DNA of 64,000 nt from Agathobaculum desmolans ATCC 43058. Lineage in GTDB: Bacteria > Bacillota > Clostridia > Oscillospirales > Butyricicoccaceae. The stretch's first letter is position 1; every line of letters begins with the position of its first letter. Below are positions 34,363 to 44,113 of the stretch, one piece after another. The stretch spans positions 1-64,000 of the forward strand of contig NZ_JNJN01000009.1 in the NCBI RefSeq assembly GCF_000701665.1, given 5' to 3'. Made by a program: the position numbers and the translations under genes. Below the pieces are notes generated by a model that had not been told where the DNA came from, did not search any database, and worked only from the letters and a program-made list of their open reading frames with translations.

Positions 34363-35952
34363 TTACTCCAATACCGGCGCATATTCCTCCATAATACGGT
34401 AGGCTGCCCGGATACCGTCCACCGCTGCGGACATGATGCCGCCTGCATAGCCTGCGCCCTCGCCGCAGGGGATCAGCCCCGCGCCCGAAAGGGAAAACAG
34501 ATCGTCCCCGCGCGTCATCCGCACCGGAGAGGAGGTGCGCGTTTCCGGTCCGGTCAGCAGCGCGTCCGCCGCATCAAAGCCGCGGATCTTTCTGCCGAAA
34601 TACGGCAGGCTGTCGCGCAGCATCGCCTGCGCAAAGGCAGGCAGGCTGGCCGCCGCCTCTCCGTACTGCACGCCGACCGGATAACTCGGCCGGACTTCGC
34701 CCGCGCGCACGCTCGCCCGTCCCGCCAGAAAATCCCCCACGCGCTGACAGGGGGCGCGGTACGAGCCGGTCTGCGCGTAGGCCGCGCGCTCGATCTGCCG
34801 CTGCAGCGCCACGCCGCCGAACGGCGTACCATCCGCAAAATCCACGGGATCGGCCGAAACCGCCAGCGCGGCGTTGGCATTTTTTCCGTTCCGCGCATGA
34901 TAGCTCATCCCGTTGGTCACAACGGTGTTTTCCTCGCTCTGCGCCGCGACCACCACGCCGCCCGGGCACATGCAGAAGGAATAGCAGGCCCGTCCCCCCG
35001 CGCGGCGGGACAGGTTATACTCCGCCGGCGGCAGCAGCGGATGCCCCGCGTATTTCCCATACAGCGCACGGTCCAGTTCGCTTTGCAGGTGCTCGATCCG
35101 CACGCCGACCGAAAACGCCTTTGGCTCAAAGTATACCCCGTTTTGGTGCAGCACTGCAAAGGTATCCCGCGCGGAATGTCCGATCGCAGCCACTGCCCGT
35201 TCGCACGGAACGGCATCGCCGCCCGCCTGCACCGCACGCAGCACGCCGTTTTGCAGCGTCACCCCGGTCAGCGCGGTGCGGAAGCGCACCTCACCGCCGT
35301 TTTGGATGATTGCGCACCGCATCGTGCGCACCACGTTTTTCAGAATATCCGTTCCCACATGGGGCTTGGCCTTTTTTACAATATCAGACGGCGCACCGTG
35401 CGCAGCCAGCGTTTGCAGAACGGTGTCGCACAGCGGATCGCCGATGCGGGTGGTGAGCTTGCCGTCCGAATACGCGCCTGCGCCGCCTTCCCCGAACTGG
35501 ATATTGCAGTTCGTGTCCAGCGCGCCGCCCGACCAGAACGTATCGACCGCGCGGTCGCGTTCCTCGAGCGCACCGCCGCGTTCGAGCACAAGGGGTGCGT
35601 AGCCGTATTTTGCCAGCGTATAGGCGGCAAACAGCCCCGCCGGCCCCAGCCCGATCACCACCGGACGATGCTCCAGCCGCTTACTTCCCCGCGGCACTGT
35701 GGGCTTTTCATCCGGTTTATAACGCACGAAGGGCATTTGCAGGGTTTCTGCAAATGCCTTTTCGTCCCACGGCGCATCCAAGCGCACCGTATATACGCGA
35801 GCGATGTGCCCGCGCCGCGCATCCACGCTGACGCGGTACACCGCCGCCTGTATCTCCTCTGACCGCAGACCGGTCAGACGCCGCGCTTCCGCCATCGCCT
35901 CCTCCTCCGGCCGGTCAAACGGCAGCCGGATATTGCTGACCAGCAAGCTCAT
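34363..35952 (-). CDS. FAD-dependent oxidoreductase (COG2509 type)
   Basis: This 529-residue flavoprotein has an N-terminal 90-residue domain typical of COG2509 (MSLLVSNIRLPFDRPEEEAM). The FAD-binding motif is VVIGLGPAGLFAAYTLAKYG at about 97-116, with the acidic end LVLERGG and GALDTNCNIQFGEGGAGAYSDGKLTTR. A C-terminal stretch SLSGAGLIPCGEGAGYAGGIMSAAVDGIRAA completes the cofactor site. Substrate and partner are unknown; the family is uncharacterised. It follows cdaR with a 4-nt overlap, so it is part of the cdaA-cdaR transcript, the place where many Clostridia keep this gene ahead of glmM. Confidence 0.88.
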   Translation of the reverse strand: MSLLVSNIRLPFDRPEEEAMAEARRLTGLRSEEIQAAVYRVSVDARRGHIARVYTVRLDAPWDEKAFAETLQMPFVRYKPDEKPTVPRGSKRLEHRPVVIGLGPAGLFAAYTLAKYGYAPLVLERGGALEERDRAVDTFWSGGALDTNCNIQFGEGGAGAYSDGKLTTRIGDPLCDTVLQTLAAHGAPSDIVKKAKPHVGTDILKNVVRTMRCAIIQNGGEVRFRTALTGVTLQNGVLRAVQAGGDAVPCERAVAAIGHSARDTFAVLHQNGVYFEPKAFSVGVRIEHLQSELDRALYGKYAGHPLLPPAEYNLSRRAGGRACYSFCMCPGGVVVAAQSEENTVVTNGMSYHARNGKNANAALAVSADPVDFADGTPFGGVALQRQIERAAYAQTGSYRAPCQRVGDFLAGRASVRAGEVRPSYPVGVQYGEAAASLPAFAQAMLRDSLPYFGRKIRGFDAADALLTGPETRTSSPVRMTRGDDLFSLSGAGLIPCGEGAGYAGGIMSAAVDGIRAAYRIMEEYAPVLE

Positions 35953-37232
35953 TCCGCCACCCCGCTTTCCGCGGGCGGCGCATCGTCCTCCGTGATCTGG
36001 ATCTCGACCTCGACATCCTCCTGCACCAGCGTAACGCCCGCCGGCAGGCCGGTCGCAGCAACCAGACCCTTTACCTTGTGCGTACCCACGCCAAGCGAGA
36101 CCGAATCAAACGTCAGGCCGATGGTCAGCGTATTCAGATCGACCTGTTCCAGCGCACTTTCGCTGCCGCGCAGCTCAACCTCGACCGAGTCGGTCAGCAC
36201 GGACACGGTGTACGGTGTCTGCACATGCGCGGTATCGGTCGGCATAAAGCGTGTTACCTCCACCTTGCGGGTGGAAACGCTTTCCTCTTCCTTTACGCTG
36301 ATCGTCACACGCGCCGTGGCTGACTGTCCCGCATCCAGCCGCACGCCTTCCGGCAGCGGAATCTCCATTTCAATCGGCACGCCGGTGCGCACATTATCCA
36401 AATCGATCGCACCCAGATTGATCTCGGGCAGCCCTGCCAGAATATTCTGATCACCCAACAGGCGCACCGTATCCGGATCAATGCTCACATCAACCTGATC
36501 GGTTTTCAGGGTATCGCCATCGGTCAGCGAAACCGCCAGCTTGACGCTTTCGACCGGGTAAACCGGCACCCGCACATTGATCGTATCCGTCTGGCTGGTC
36601 ACATGCGTGCCGGTGATCGGATTGCCCGCATCGTTATATAGCGTGATCGTGCACTCCCCGGTAAAGGTCGCGCTGCATCCATCTACCGGAATGGTACCGT
36701 ACGCATAGGCAACCTCGCGCAATTCGGATGCCGGTCCGGAAACCGTGATCTCCTTGGTGGTCGCAGGCTCGGGCGTGTCGGCACGGTAGCCGTCCGCCGG
36801 AATGCCGGTCGTTTCCACGCGCACCGGCACGGTTTCAGTCACAACCTTGTCGATCAGCACACGCGCCGAAACGCTGCCGGCCTCCACATCGTTTACGCCG
36901 ACCGTAACGCGCACGGGCAGTGTATATTCCCCCGCCCCGTCCGTAATGCCGGAAACATCCACCGTTGCCGCGATCCGGCGGCGCAGGGAAGCGTTGGTGA
37001 TCTCCGCATTCGGGCCGCGCACCGTGATATTCACGCTTTCCGTCGATTCGATCACCGACAGGCCGGTATTGCCCAGCAGGGTATCTGCCCCGATGACCGT
37101 CAGCGGCACATTGCTGATCACATTGGTTTTGATCGGATTGACCGCGTCCCGCGCCAGCACCCACAACACAAGCGCCAGCAGCAGCGACAGCAGGCGCAGC
37201 CAGATATCATGCTTTTTCATAAACTGCTTCAT
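35949..37232 (-). CDS. cdaR: YbbR-domain regulator of diadenylate cyclase (CdaR)
   Basis: This 427-residue protein has one N-terminal transmembrane helix (about 11-29, LRLLSLLLALVLWVLARDA) and an external part of about four YbbR repeats of 80-90 residues. Each repeat is beta-rich and marked by V-V-x-G-P or P-V-x-G-T turns. The acidic tail ends EIQITEDDAPPAESGVAE. CdaR binds and tunes CdaA in the membrane. The start at 37232 overlaps the cdaA stop (ATGA) and was preferred over an ATG 21 nt upstream. It is followed by the COG2509 flavoprotein and not by glmM. Confidence 0.92.
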   Translation of the reverse strand: MKQFMKKHDIWLRLLSLLLALVLWVLARDAVNPIKTNVISNVPLTVIGADTLLGNTGLSVIESTESVNITVRGPNAEITNASLRRRIAATVDVSGITDGAGEYTLPVRVTVGVNDVEAGSVSARVLIDKVVTETVPVRVETTGIPADGYRADTPEPATTKEITVSGPASELREVAYAYGTIPVDGCSATFTGECTITLYNDAGNPITGTHVTSQTDTINVRVPVYPVESVKLAVSLTDGDTLKTDQVDVSIDPDTVRLLGDQNILAGLPEINLGAIDLDNVRTGVPIEMEIPLPEGVRLDAGQSATARVTISVKEEESVSTRKVEVTRFMPTDTAHVQTPYTVSVLTDSVEVELRGSESALEQVDLNTLTIGLTFDSVSLGVGTHKVKGLVAATGLPAGVTLVQEDVEVEIQITEDDAPPAESGVAE

Positions 37233-38128
37233 CGGCCCGCGCCCCCTTTCCATTTGCTGCGCAGCGCGGCGATCCGGTTGGTATCCGGTTTTTCCGAAGA
37301 AAGCAGCTCGGATTCCAGCACCTTGCGCAGCACCTCGGGCGACAGGTGACGCTTGAGCATACCGCCGATCGCAACCGAGATCGCGCCGGTTTCCTCCGAA
37401 ACGACCACCAGAACGCTGTCCGCCGATTCGCTCATACCGACCGCAGCGCGGTGGCGCGTGCCCAGATCACGCGACAGGTTTTGGCTGCCCGAAAGCGGCA
37501 GCACACAGCCTGCGGCATGGATGCGGCCATCACGCATGATGAGCGCCCCATCGTGCAGCGGGGTGTTTTTGAAAAAGATGTTTTTCAGCAGCTCGGGCGA
37601 AGGGTCCGCGTCCAGCACGGTGCCCGTCGCAGCGATCTCACCCAGCCGTTCCTTGCGCTCAAACACGATAAGCACACCGGTTTTGGTTTTTGCCATATCC
37701 GCGCAGGCCGCTACGGTAGCGTCGATTGCCGCCTCAATCGCACCGGGATCGTCCGCCGGAACAAGCAGGCGGCTCAGCTTGCCCTTACCAAGCTGCTCAA
37801 GCAGCCGGCGCAGCTCGGGCTGAAAGATGACCACCAGCACAAACGGCGCGTAATACACGGCAGTCTGCAAAATAAACGAAATCGTTGTCAGCTGGGCAAA
37901 GCTTGCCAGCAGCAGGATGAGCAGCAGCACCAGAATACCCTTGGCCAGCCGCGCCGCACTCGTATCCTTGAGCAGCTTCATCACCCGGTAGATGATGTAG
38001 GCGACGATCAGGATATCAATGATATCCATGATGCCCGCCGTTTCCAGCGAAGCAATGCTCTGCTGGATCGAGCTCCATAAATCGATATTCTGCATCCTCG
38101 GATCAAAAAAATTCTGAAATGTTTCCAT
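37229..38128 (-). CDS. cdaA: Diadenylate cyclase CdaA
   Basis: This 299-residue membrane enzyme makes cyclic di-AMP from two ATP. Three transmembrane helices lie at about 34-50, 61-78 and 81-99. The DAC domain follows with the catalytic DGA triplet at 193-195 (LHDGALIMRDG) and RHR at 225-227 (GTRHRAAVGMSE). c-di-AMP controls potassium and osmolyte transport and cell-wall balance. cdaA-cdaR coupling is universal in Firmicutes. An RBS AGGTG precedes ATG 38128. The gap to the next gene upstream is about 110 nt. Confidence 0.96.
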   Translation of the reverse strand: METFQNFFDPRMQNIDLWSSIQQSIASLETAGIMDIIDILIVAYIIYRVMKLLKDTSAARLAKGILVLLLILLLASFAQLTTISFILQTAVYYAPFVLVVIFQPELRRLLEQLGKGKLSRLLVPADDPGAIEAAIDATVAACADMAKTKTGVLIVFERKERLGEIAATGTVLDADPSPELLKNIFFKNTPLHDGALIMRDGRIHAAGCVLPLSGSQNLSRDLGTRHRAAVGMSESADSVLVVVSEETGAISVAIGGMLKRHLSPEVLRKVLESELLSSEKPDTNRIAALRSKWKGGAGR

Positions 38129-38241
38129 ATATTCACCTGTCCTGTTTATTCTCAGCCCTCCGCATCGCGGAAAGACAGGGGATTTCCTTATTTATACTAC
38201 CACAACCTGCCCCTCGTTGTATAGCGTATTCGGGAAGGTGT

Positions 38242-39369
38242 TCATAGTTTTTTTACGGTTTCTCCGATCAGCGCTGCCGCCTGCTCGGCCTGATGCACGG
38301 TAGAGTAAAAGGAAAAGGACAGGCGAACCGTGCCGGTCTGCTCGGTGCCGGCGGTGCGGTGAGCCAACGGGGCGCAATGCAGTCCGGCGCGCACCGCCAC
38401 CCCCTGCCGTGCCAGCGCCTCGGCCACCGTTTCGGACGGCACGCCCGGCACCCGGAAGGACAGCACGCCCGTCTGCGCGGGATGGGCAAAGCACTCGATG
38501 CGTGTCTCCCGCTCGAGCGCACGGGCGGTCTCCGCCGCCAGACGCCGCTCATGCGCCAGCATATGCGCCGGTCCGACCGCCCGCACAAACGCCAGCCCGG
38601 CAGCCAGTCCCGCAATGCCGGGCACATTAGGCGTGCCGCTTTCAAGCGCATCGGGCAGGAATTCCGGCTGTGCCATCTGTTCGGACAGACTTCCCGTTCC
38701 GCCTGCCAGCAGCGGATGCGCGGCGATCCGGTCATCCAGCGCCAGCAGCAGCCCCGTGCCCTGCGGTCCGTAAAGCGCCTTGTGGCCGGGCATACACACC
38801 GCCGCAAGGCAGGGATACCGGCGCACATCCAGATCGATCATCCCGGCGGACTGCGACGCATCCAGCAGCAGCGGCACGCCTGCGGCATCCAGCAGGCCGG
38901 CAATCGCATCAAGCGGCGCCGCATACCCAAACACATTGGATACATGGTTGAGGATCATCAGCTCCGCCCCGTCGTCCAGCGCCTGCTGCGCGGCTTCCAC
39001 CATCGCTTCGGCATCCCACAACGGTGTATCAAGCACGACCGGGTCGATCCCACGCAGCGTGAGCGGCCGCATCACGGCGTTGTGCTCATATCCACCCACC
39101 GCTACCCGCATCCCCGGCTGCACCAGCGCATGGATCGCCAGATTCAGCGCGTGCGTGGCATTCATCGTGCACACCACCCGCGCCGGATCCTCCACGCCGA
39201 ACAGCGCCGCGGCCTGCTCCCGGCAGGCATACACGGTCTCTCCCGCGCACAGCGCCGCCGCGTGTCCACCGCGCGCATACCCCGCCGCACCGTGCATAGC
39301 CTGCCGCACCGCTTCCTCCACTGCGCGCGGCTTATGCAGGGTGGTGGCTGCATTATCCAGATAAATCAT
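38242..39369 (-). CDS. Cysteine desulfurase-family protein (class V aminotransferase)
   Basis: This 375-residue PLP enzyme starts [21 protein letters not shown]. It has the PLP-lysine region [18 protein letters not shown], the aspartate in [16 protein letters not shown], and the C-terminal loop [18 protein letters not shown] with the mobile cysteine that takes the sulfur or selenium. The pattern matches the TIGR01977 group of desulfurase-like proteins, often tied to selenium metabolism. It overlaps a DUF3343 gene by 4 nt; DUF3343 is described as a putative Se/S carrier, so the pair may deliver sulfur or selenium to an unknown acceptor. The longer open frame to 39579 runs antisense-like and has no homology. 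Confidence 0.88.
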   Translation of the reverse strand: MIYLDNAATTLHKPRAVEEAVRQAMHGAAGYARGGHAAALCAGETVYACREQAAALFGVEDPARVVCTMNATHALNLAIHALVQPGMRVAVGGYEHNAVMRPLTLRGIDPVVLDTPLWDAEAMVEAAQQALDDGAELMILNHVSNVFGYAAPLDAIAGLLDAAGVPLLLDASQSAGMIDLDVRRYPCLAAVCMPGHKALYGPQGTGLLLALDDRIAAHPLLAGGTGSLSEQMAQPEFLPDALESGTPNVPGIAGLAAGLAFVRAVGPAHMLAHERRLAAETARALERETRIECFAHPAQTGVLSFRVPGVPSETVAEALARQGVAVRAGLHCAPLAHRTAGTEQTGTVRLSFSFYSTVHQAEQAAALIGETVKKL

Positions 39370-39602
39370 ACGCCCACCCCCTCTTCCAGCACGCGGCAGG
39401 GTACAATACCAAGCTGCCGCAGGCGGTACAGCACCCCGTCGAGCTGCGGCGCATCCACCCGCACCGCCCAGCCGCACGATTCTGTGCACGCATGGCGCGG
39501 CGGACGGGTCACCTCCCCCGACACTCCCATCTGTCCCAGATGCCGCCGCAGGCCGACCGCTTCGGTCTGGCTGCGGCATATCAAAAGCGCATAACGGCTC
39601 AT
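39366..39602 (-). CDS. DUF3343 protein, putative Se/S carrier
   Basis: This 78-residue protein starts [26 protein letters not shown] and ends with [14 protein letters not shown]. It has cysteines at [15 protein letters not shown] and PCRV. The beta-alpha fold and the C-x3-C-G-W and P-x-C-R patterns fit DUF3343. The start at 39602 has AGGAG 7 nt ahead; an ATG two codons earlier lies too close. It is coupled by ATGA overlap to the desulfurase-like gene. A sulfur/selenium relay is the best inference, without direct evidence. Confidence 0.8.
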   Translation of the reverse strand: MSRYALLICRSQTEAVGLRRHLGQMGVSGEVTRPPRHACTESCGWAVRVDAPQLDGVLYRLRQLGIVPCRVLEEGVGV

Positions 39603-39709
39603 CGCCATTCTCCTTCCTGCTTTATTCTCTCCTCATCCTATGTTGCATCCGCCGCCGAAGTGTGCTATGCTGTGACCGGATAAAAAACCATGCTGCGGAG
39701 GTATGATCC

Positions 39710-40912
39710 ATGGAACTTTCCACCCTTTCCCTGCACGTACACGCCCTTTCCGTACTGCGCGGCCTGCACCGGCATCCGCTCGTGCACGCCTATGCGGATA
39801 CGCTGGATGCACTCGACCGCAGTCCCGCTGCTTTTGCCGACTGCTACGGCGCACTGTGTGAAGCGCTGTTTGCCTGCGGCGGGGCGCACCGTGCACTGCT
39901 TGATGCCGTCCATTTTGATGCCAACACCCTGACCGACCGGCTGGACACACCCGACCCGTCCCTGCTCGATGCCGCCACGCACGATATTGCCGCGCTGAAC
40001 GGCCTGCTTGCCTTAGACGGCGCCGCGCTCAAGGCTGCCGCCGCCGGACGCTTCGGGCTGCCCGCACTGCACGCGCTGCCCGATTTTCCCGCAGCCGCGC
40101 CTCTCCCCTTCCGGGACGGTGCCTCGCTGGCCAGCTTCTACCGCGCACAGGGCTACGGTTTTTTTGCGCAGTCCTCCGCCTTTGCCATGCAGGATGACGG
40201 TACTGCCGCCCCCATCGTGCACCCGGATACCATCCGCCTGCACGACCTGCCCGGCTACGAGCGGCAGAAGCAGCAGATCCTCAAAAACACCCGCGCCTTT
40301 CTGGACGGGCGCGAAGCCAATAACATCCTGCTCTACGGCGACAAGGGCACCGGCAAATCCTCCACCGTCAAGGCGGTGGTCAATGAATATGCCGGCCGCG
40401 GGCTGAAGATCATCGAAATGTCGCCCCGGCATATTACCTGCTTCCCGCGCCTGTTTGCCGAAACCCTGCGCTCCCCCTTCCGTTTCATCGTCTTTCTGGA
40501 CGACCTATCCTTCAGCCGCGAGGATGACAATTTCGCTGCGCTCAAGGCGTTTATCGAGGGCGGACTTGCCGGGAAACCCGCCAATCTGGTGATTTACGCA
40601 ACCAGCAACCGCCGTCACCTGATCCGCGAGACCTTTGCCGACCGCGAAGGCGACGAAGTGCGCGTGCGCGACAGTCTGGAAACGGTCACCTCCCTGTCCG
40701 ACCGGTTCGGACTGGAGATCACTTTCTCCGTACCGGATAAGGATGAATACCTGTTTATCGTCGATCAGCTGGCCGCCGAAAACGGGCTGACCCTTCCCGC
40801 CGACCAGCTCCACCTGCTGGCCGAGCGCTTTGCCCTGCGGCGCAACGGACGGTCGCCGCGCACCGCGCGGCAGTTTATCAGCCAGCAGCTTGCCGACCGG
40901 TACGAAAAATAA
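39710..40912 (+). CDS. DUF815 AAA+ ATPase
   Basis: This 400-residue protein has an N-terminal helical region (1-170) of low complexity and a C-terminal AAA+ ATPase. Walker A is LLYGDKGTGKSSTV at about 207-220, Walker B is FIVFLDDLSF at about 260-269, and sensor 1 is VIYATSNRRH. The C-terminal lid reads RNGRSPRTARQFISQQLADRYEK. This is the DUF815 family, found next to cell-division or stress genes in many bacteria but without an established function. RBS GGAGG precedes ATG 39710. It is the only plus-strand gene in its neighbourhood and ends at a shared terminator with htrA. Confidence 0.9.
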   Translation: MELSTLSLHVHALSVLRGLHRHPLVHAYADTLDALDRSPAAFADCYGALCEALFACGGAHRALLDAVHFDANTLTDRLDTPDPSLLDAATHDIAALNGLLALDGAALKAAAAGRFGLPALHALPDFPAAAPLPFRDGASLASFYRAQGYGFFAQSSAFAMQDDGTAAPIVHPDTIRLHDLPGYERQKQQILKNTRAFLDGREANNILLYGDKGTGKSSTVKAVVNEYAGRGLKIIEMSPRHITCFPRLFAETLRSPFRFIVFLDDLSFSREDDNFAALKAFIEGGLAGKPANLVIYATSNRRHLIRETFADREGDEVRVRDSLETVTSLSDRFGLEITFSVPDKDEYLFIVDQLAAENGLTLPADQLHLLAERFALRRNGRSPRTARQFISQQLADRYEK

Positions 40913-40969
40913 CCCGCATCCGCCCCACCGCGCAAACGGCACACGCCATGCCAATCCCCTAAAGGCACA

Positions 40970-40999
40970 AAAAAGTCAGGCACATGTGCCTGACTTTTT
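40970..40999. terminator. Bidirectional terminator between the DUF815 and htrA genes
   Basis: A perfect 30-bp palindrome with core GTCAGGCACATGTGCCTGAC flanked by AAAAA and TTTTT. It serves the converging genes at 39710-40912 and 41054-42478. Confidence 0.95.
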
Positions 41000-41053
41000 A
41001 TGCTTTTGCGGTACATTCTCTTGTGAACGCACGGTTATTTCCGGATCAAACGA

Positions 41054-42478
<1,425 letters not shown>

Positions 42479-42585
42479 TGCTGATGGCCTCCTATCGAGT
42501 TTATGCCCTCATTCTAAAGCTGCTGTGTGGATGTTTGTTGAAAACAATATGAATATTTTTTGAATTCCGCGCGGCGCACCGCCGG

Positions 42586-43281
42586 TCATTCCCGCCCGGC
42601 GGGCGTAATGCCGGTCACCGTCAGGCGATCGCCGGATACGGCAAAGCGCACCTCAAACCCGGCAAACGGAAAGCCGTAGACCCGATCTGCCTCCGCCTGA
42701 TAGCCGGGGCGCGGGTCCTGCGCCAGCGCGTCCAGCAGCGGCTGACGCCGGTCGGGCGGCAGCCGGTCGAGCAGGGCCGGCGGGCAGTCCACCTCCATCC
42801 TGCGCTGTAAAATGGGATCGGCAAAGCCGCCCGCCGCTTCGGGATGGGCGTCCGTATACGCGAGATACGGCTTGATGTCGAACAACGGCGTGCCGTCCAT
42901 CAGGTCTGCACCGGAAACATACAGCACCGGGCCTTCGGGCGTATGCAGCTCGACCCGACCGAGCCGCACCGAGGACAGGCCGATCGCATTCGGACGGAAC
43001 GGCGACCGCGTGGCAAACACCCCCATCCGCCGGTTACCGCCCAGCTTGGGCGGGCGCACCGTGGGCGACCAGCCCGCGCGCTCGGCTTCGGAAAAATGCC
43101 AGATAAGCCACAGGTGGGAGTAGCCTTCGATGCCGCGCAGCGCATCTGCGTTGCGGTAGGGCGGCTCAAACACGATGCGGGCAGGCACGTCCGCCAAGCC
43201 GCTTTGACGCGGGATGCCGAACTTGGTGGGGAAATCGCTGCGGATCCGCGCGATGATCTGCATAGGTATGGGCTGTAACAT
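42586..43281 (-). CDS. trmO: tRNA t6A37 N6-methyltransferase TrmO
   Basis: This 231-residue protein of the beta-barrel TsaA/TrmO family methylates N6-threonylcarbamoyladenosine-37 of tRNA using SAM. Family stretches are IARIRSDFPTKFGIPRQSGL, IVFEPPYRNADALRGIEGYSHLWLIWHF, RPPKLGGNRRMGVFATRSPFRPNAIGLSSVRL and YVSGADLMDGTPLFDIKPYL. The C-terminal SPOUT-independent TrmO domain ends VYGFPFAGFEVRF. The start at 43281 has GAGGAAGCGTT ahead; the open frame extends further upstream but with no homology. It diverges from the response regulator at 43430. Confidence 0.93.
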   Translation of the reverse strand: MLQPIPMQIIARIRSDFPTKFGIPRQSGLADVPARIVFEPPYRNADALRGIEGYSHLWLIWHFSEAERAGWSPTVRPPKLGGNRRMGVFATRSPFRPNAIGLSSVRLGRVELHTPEGPVLYVSGADLMDGTPLFDIKPYLAYTDAHPEAAGGFADPILQRRMEVDCPPALLDRLPPDRRQPLLDALAQDPRPGYQAEADRVYGFPFAGFEVRFAVSGDRLTVTGITPAGRE

Positions 43282-43392
43282 AACGCTTCCTCTTTTTTCT
43301 TGAGATGCTTTGATTATAGCATGCCCGCCGCACACGCACAATTACCGGCCTTGCTTTTACAGATTGTTAATGCTTTTTCCGGCGGAAGGCGT

Positions 43393-43398
43393 TATAAT
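43393..43398 (+). promoter_or_regulatory. Likely -10 of the two-component operon
   Basis: A consensus TATAAT at 43393-43398 stands 31 nt ahead of the response regulator start. No good -35 lies at the right distance; TTACAG-GATTGTTAATG upstream (43357-43372) could instead be an activator site, which would fit autoregulation by the OmpR-type regulator. Confidence 0.5.
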
Positions 43399-43429
43399 GA
43401 TAGCATACTCCGGGAAAGTAGGGAAACAT

Positions 43430-44110
43430 ATGGCAAAAAAGATATTGATCGTCGAAGACGAAGCGAATATCCGCGAATTGCTGCGGCTGTATCTGGAACG
43501 CGAGGGCTATACCGTGCTGGAAGCCGAAAACGGCGTAGAGGGCATCAAGCTATGGAAAAGCGAAAAGCCGGATATGCTGCTGCTTGATGTGATGATGCCC
43601 GTAATGGACGGCTGGGCCGTCTGCAAGGAGATCCGCGCGGAGAGCGACGTGCCCATCATCATGCTGACCGCCAAGGGCGAAACCGCGGACCGTGTTTCCG
43701 GTTTGGAAATGGGTGCGGACGACTACATCGTAAAACCGCTTGAAATGCCCGAGGTCATCGCGCGCGTGCGCGCGGTATTCCGCCGCATGGCGCCGGACGA
43801 CGCCCCCGAAAAGCTGGCGTTCGACAATCTCATCATCGATAAACAGGCCTACGATCTGGTCATCAAGGGCAAACGCATGGATGCGCCCCCCAAGGAAATC
43901 GAGCTGCTGTACTATCTGGCCTCCAGCCCCAACCGGGTATTCACCCGTGCGCAGCTATTGGATGATGTGTGGGGCTTTGACTACTTCGGCGACACCCGCA
44001 CGGTCGATGTGCACGTCAAGCGTCTGCGCGAAAAGCTCGAGGGCGTTTCGGACAAGTGGGAGCTGAAAACCGTTTGGGGTGTCGGCTATAAGTTCGAGAC
44101 CAAGGAGTAA
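43430..44110 (+). CDS. OmpR/PhoB-family response regulator
   Basis: This 226-residue regulator has the receiver acidic pair in VEDEANIREL, phosphoacceptor Asp53 in LLLDVMMPVMDG, Thr in IIMLTAKGET and Lys in DYIVKPLEMPEVI. A winged-helix domain ends VDVHVKRLREKLEGVSDKWELKTVWGVGYKFETK. The start at 43430 has GTAGGG ahead; an in-frame ATG at 43310 overlaps trmO territory and lacks an RBS. The kinase gene follows after 3 nt. The target is unknown; the receiver resembles ResD/PhoP-like regulators. Confidence 0.93.
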   Translation: MAKKILIVEDEANIRELLRLYLEREGYTVLEAENGVEGIKLWKSEKPDMLLLDVMMPVMDGWAVCKEIRAESDVPIIMLTAKGETADRVSGLEMGADDYIVKPLEMPEVIARVRAVFRRMAPDDAPEKLAFDNLIIDKQAYDLVIKGKRMDAPPKEIELLYYLASSPNRVFTRAQLLDDVWGFDYFGDTRTVDVHVKRLREKLEGVSDKWELKTVWGVGYKFETKE

Positions 44111-44113
44111 GCC

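Noticed and set aside
34097-34402. Open frame across the inverted repeat with ITNRLSNGEWRITERPKAAH
   Set aside because: The sequence is a translation of the AATGGAGAAT repeat, without RBS.
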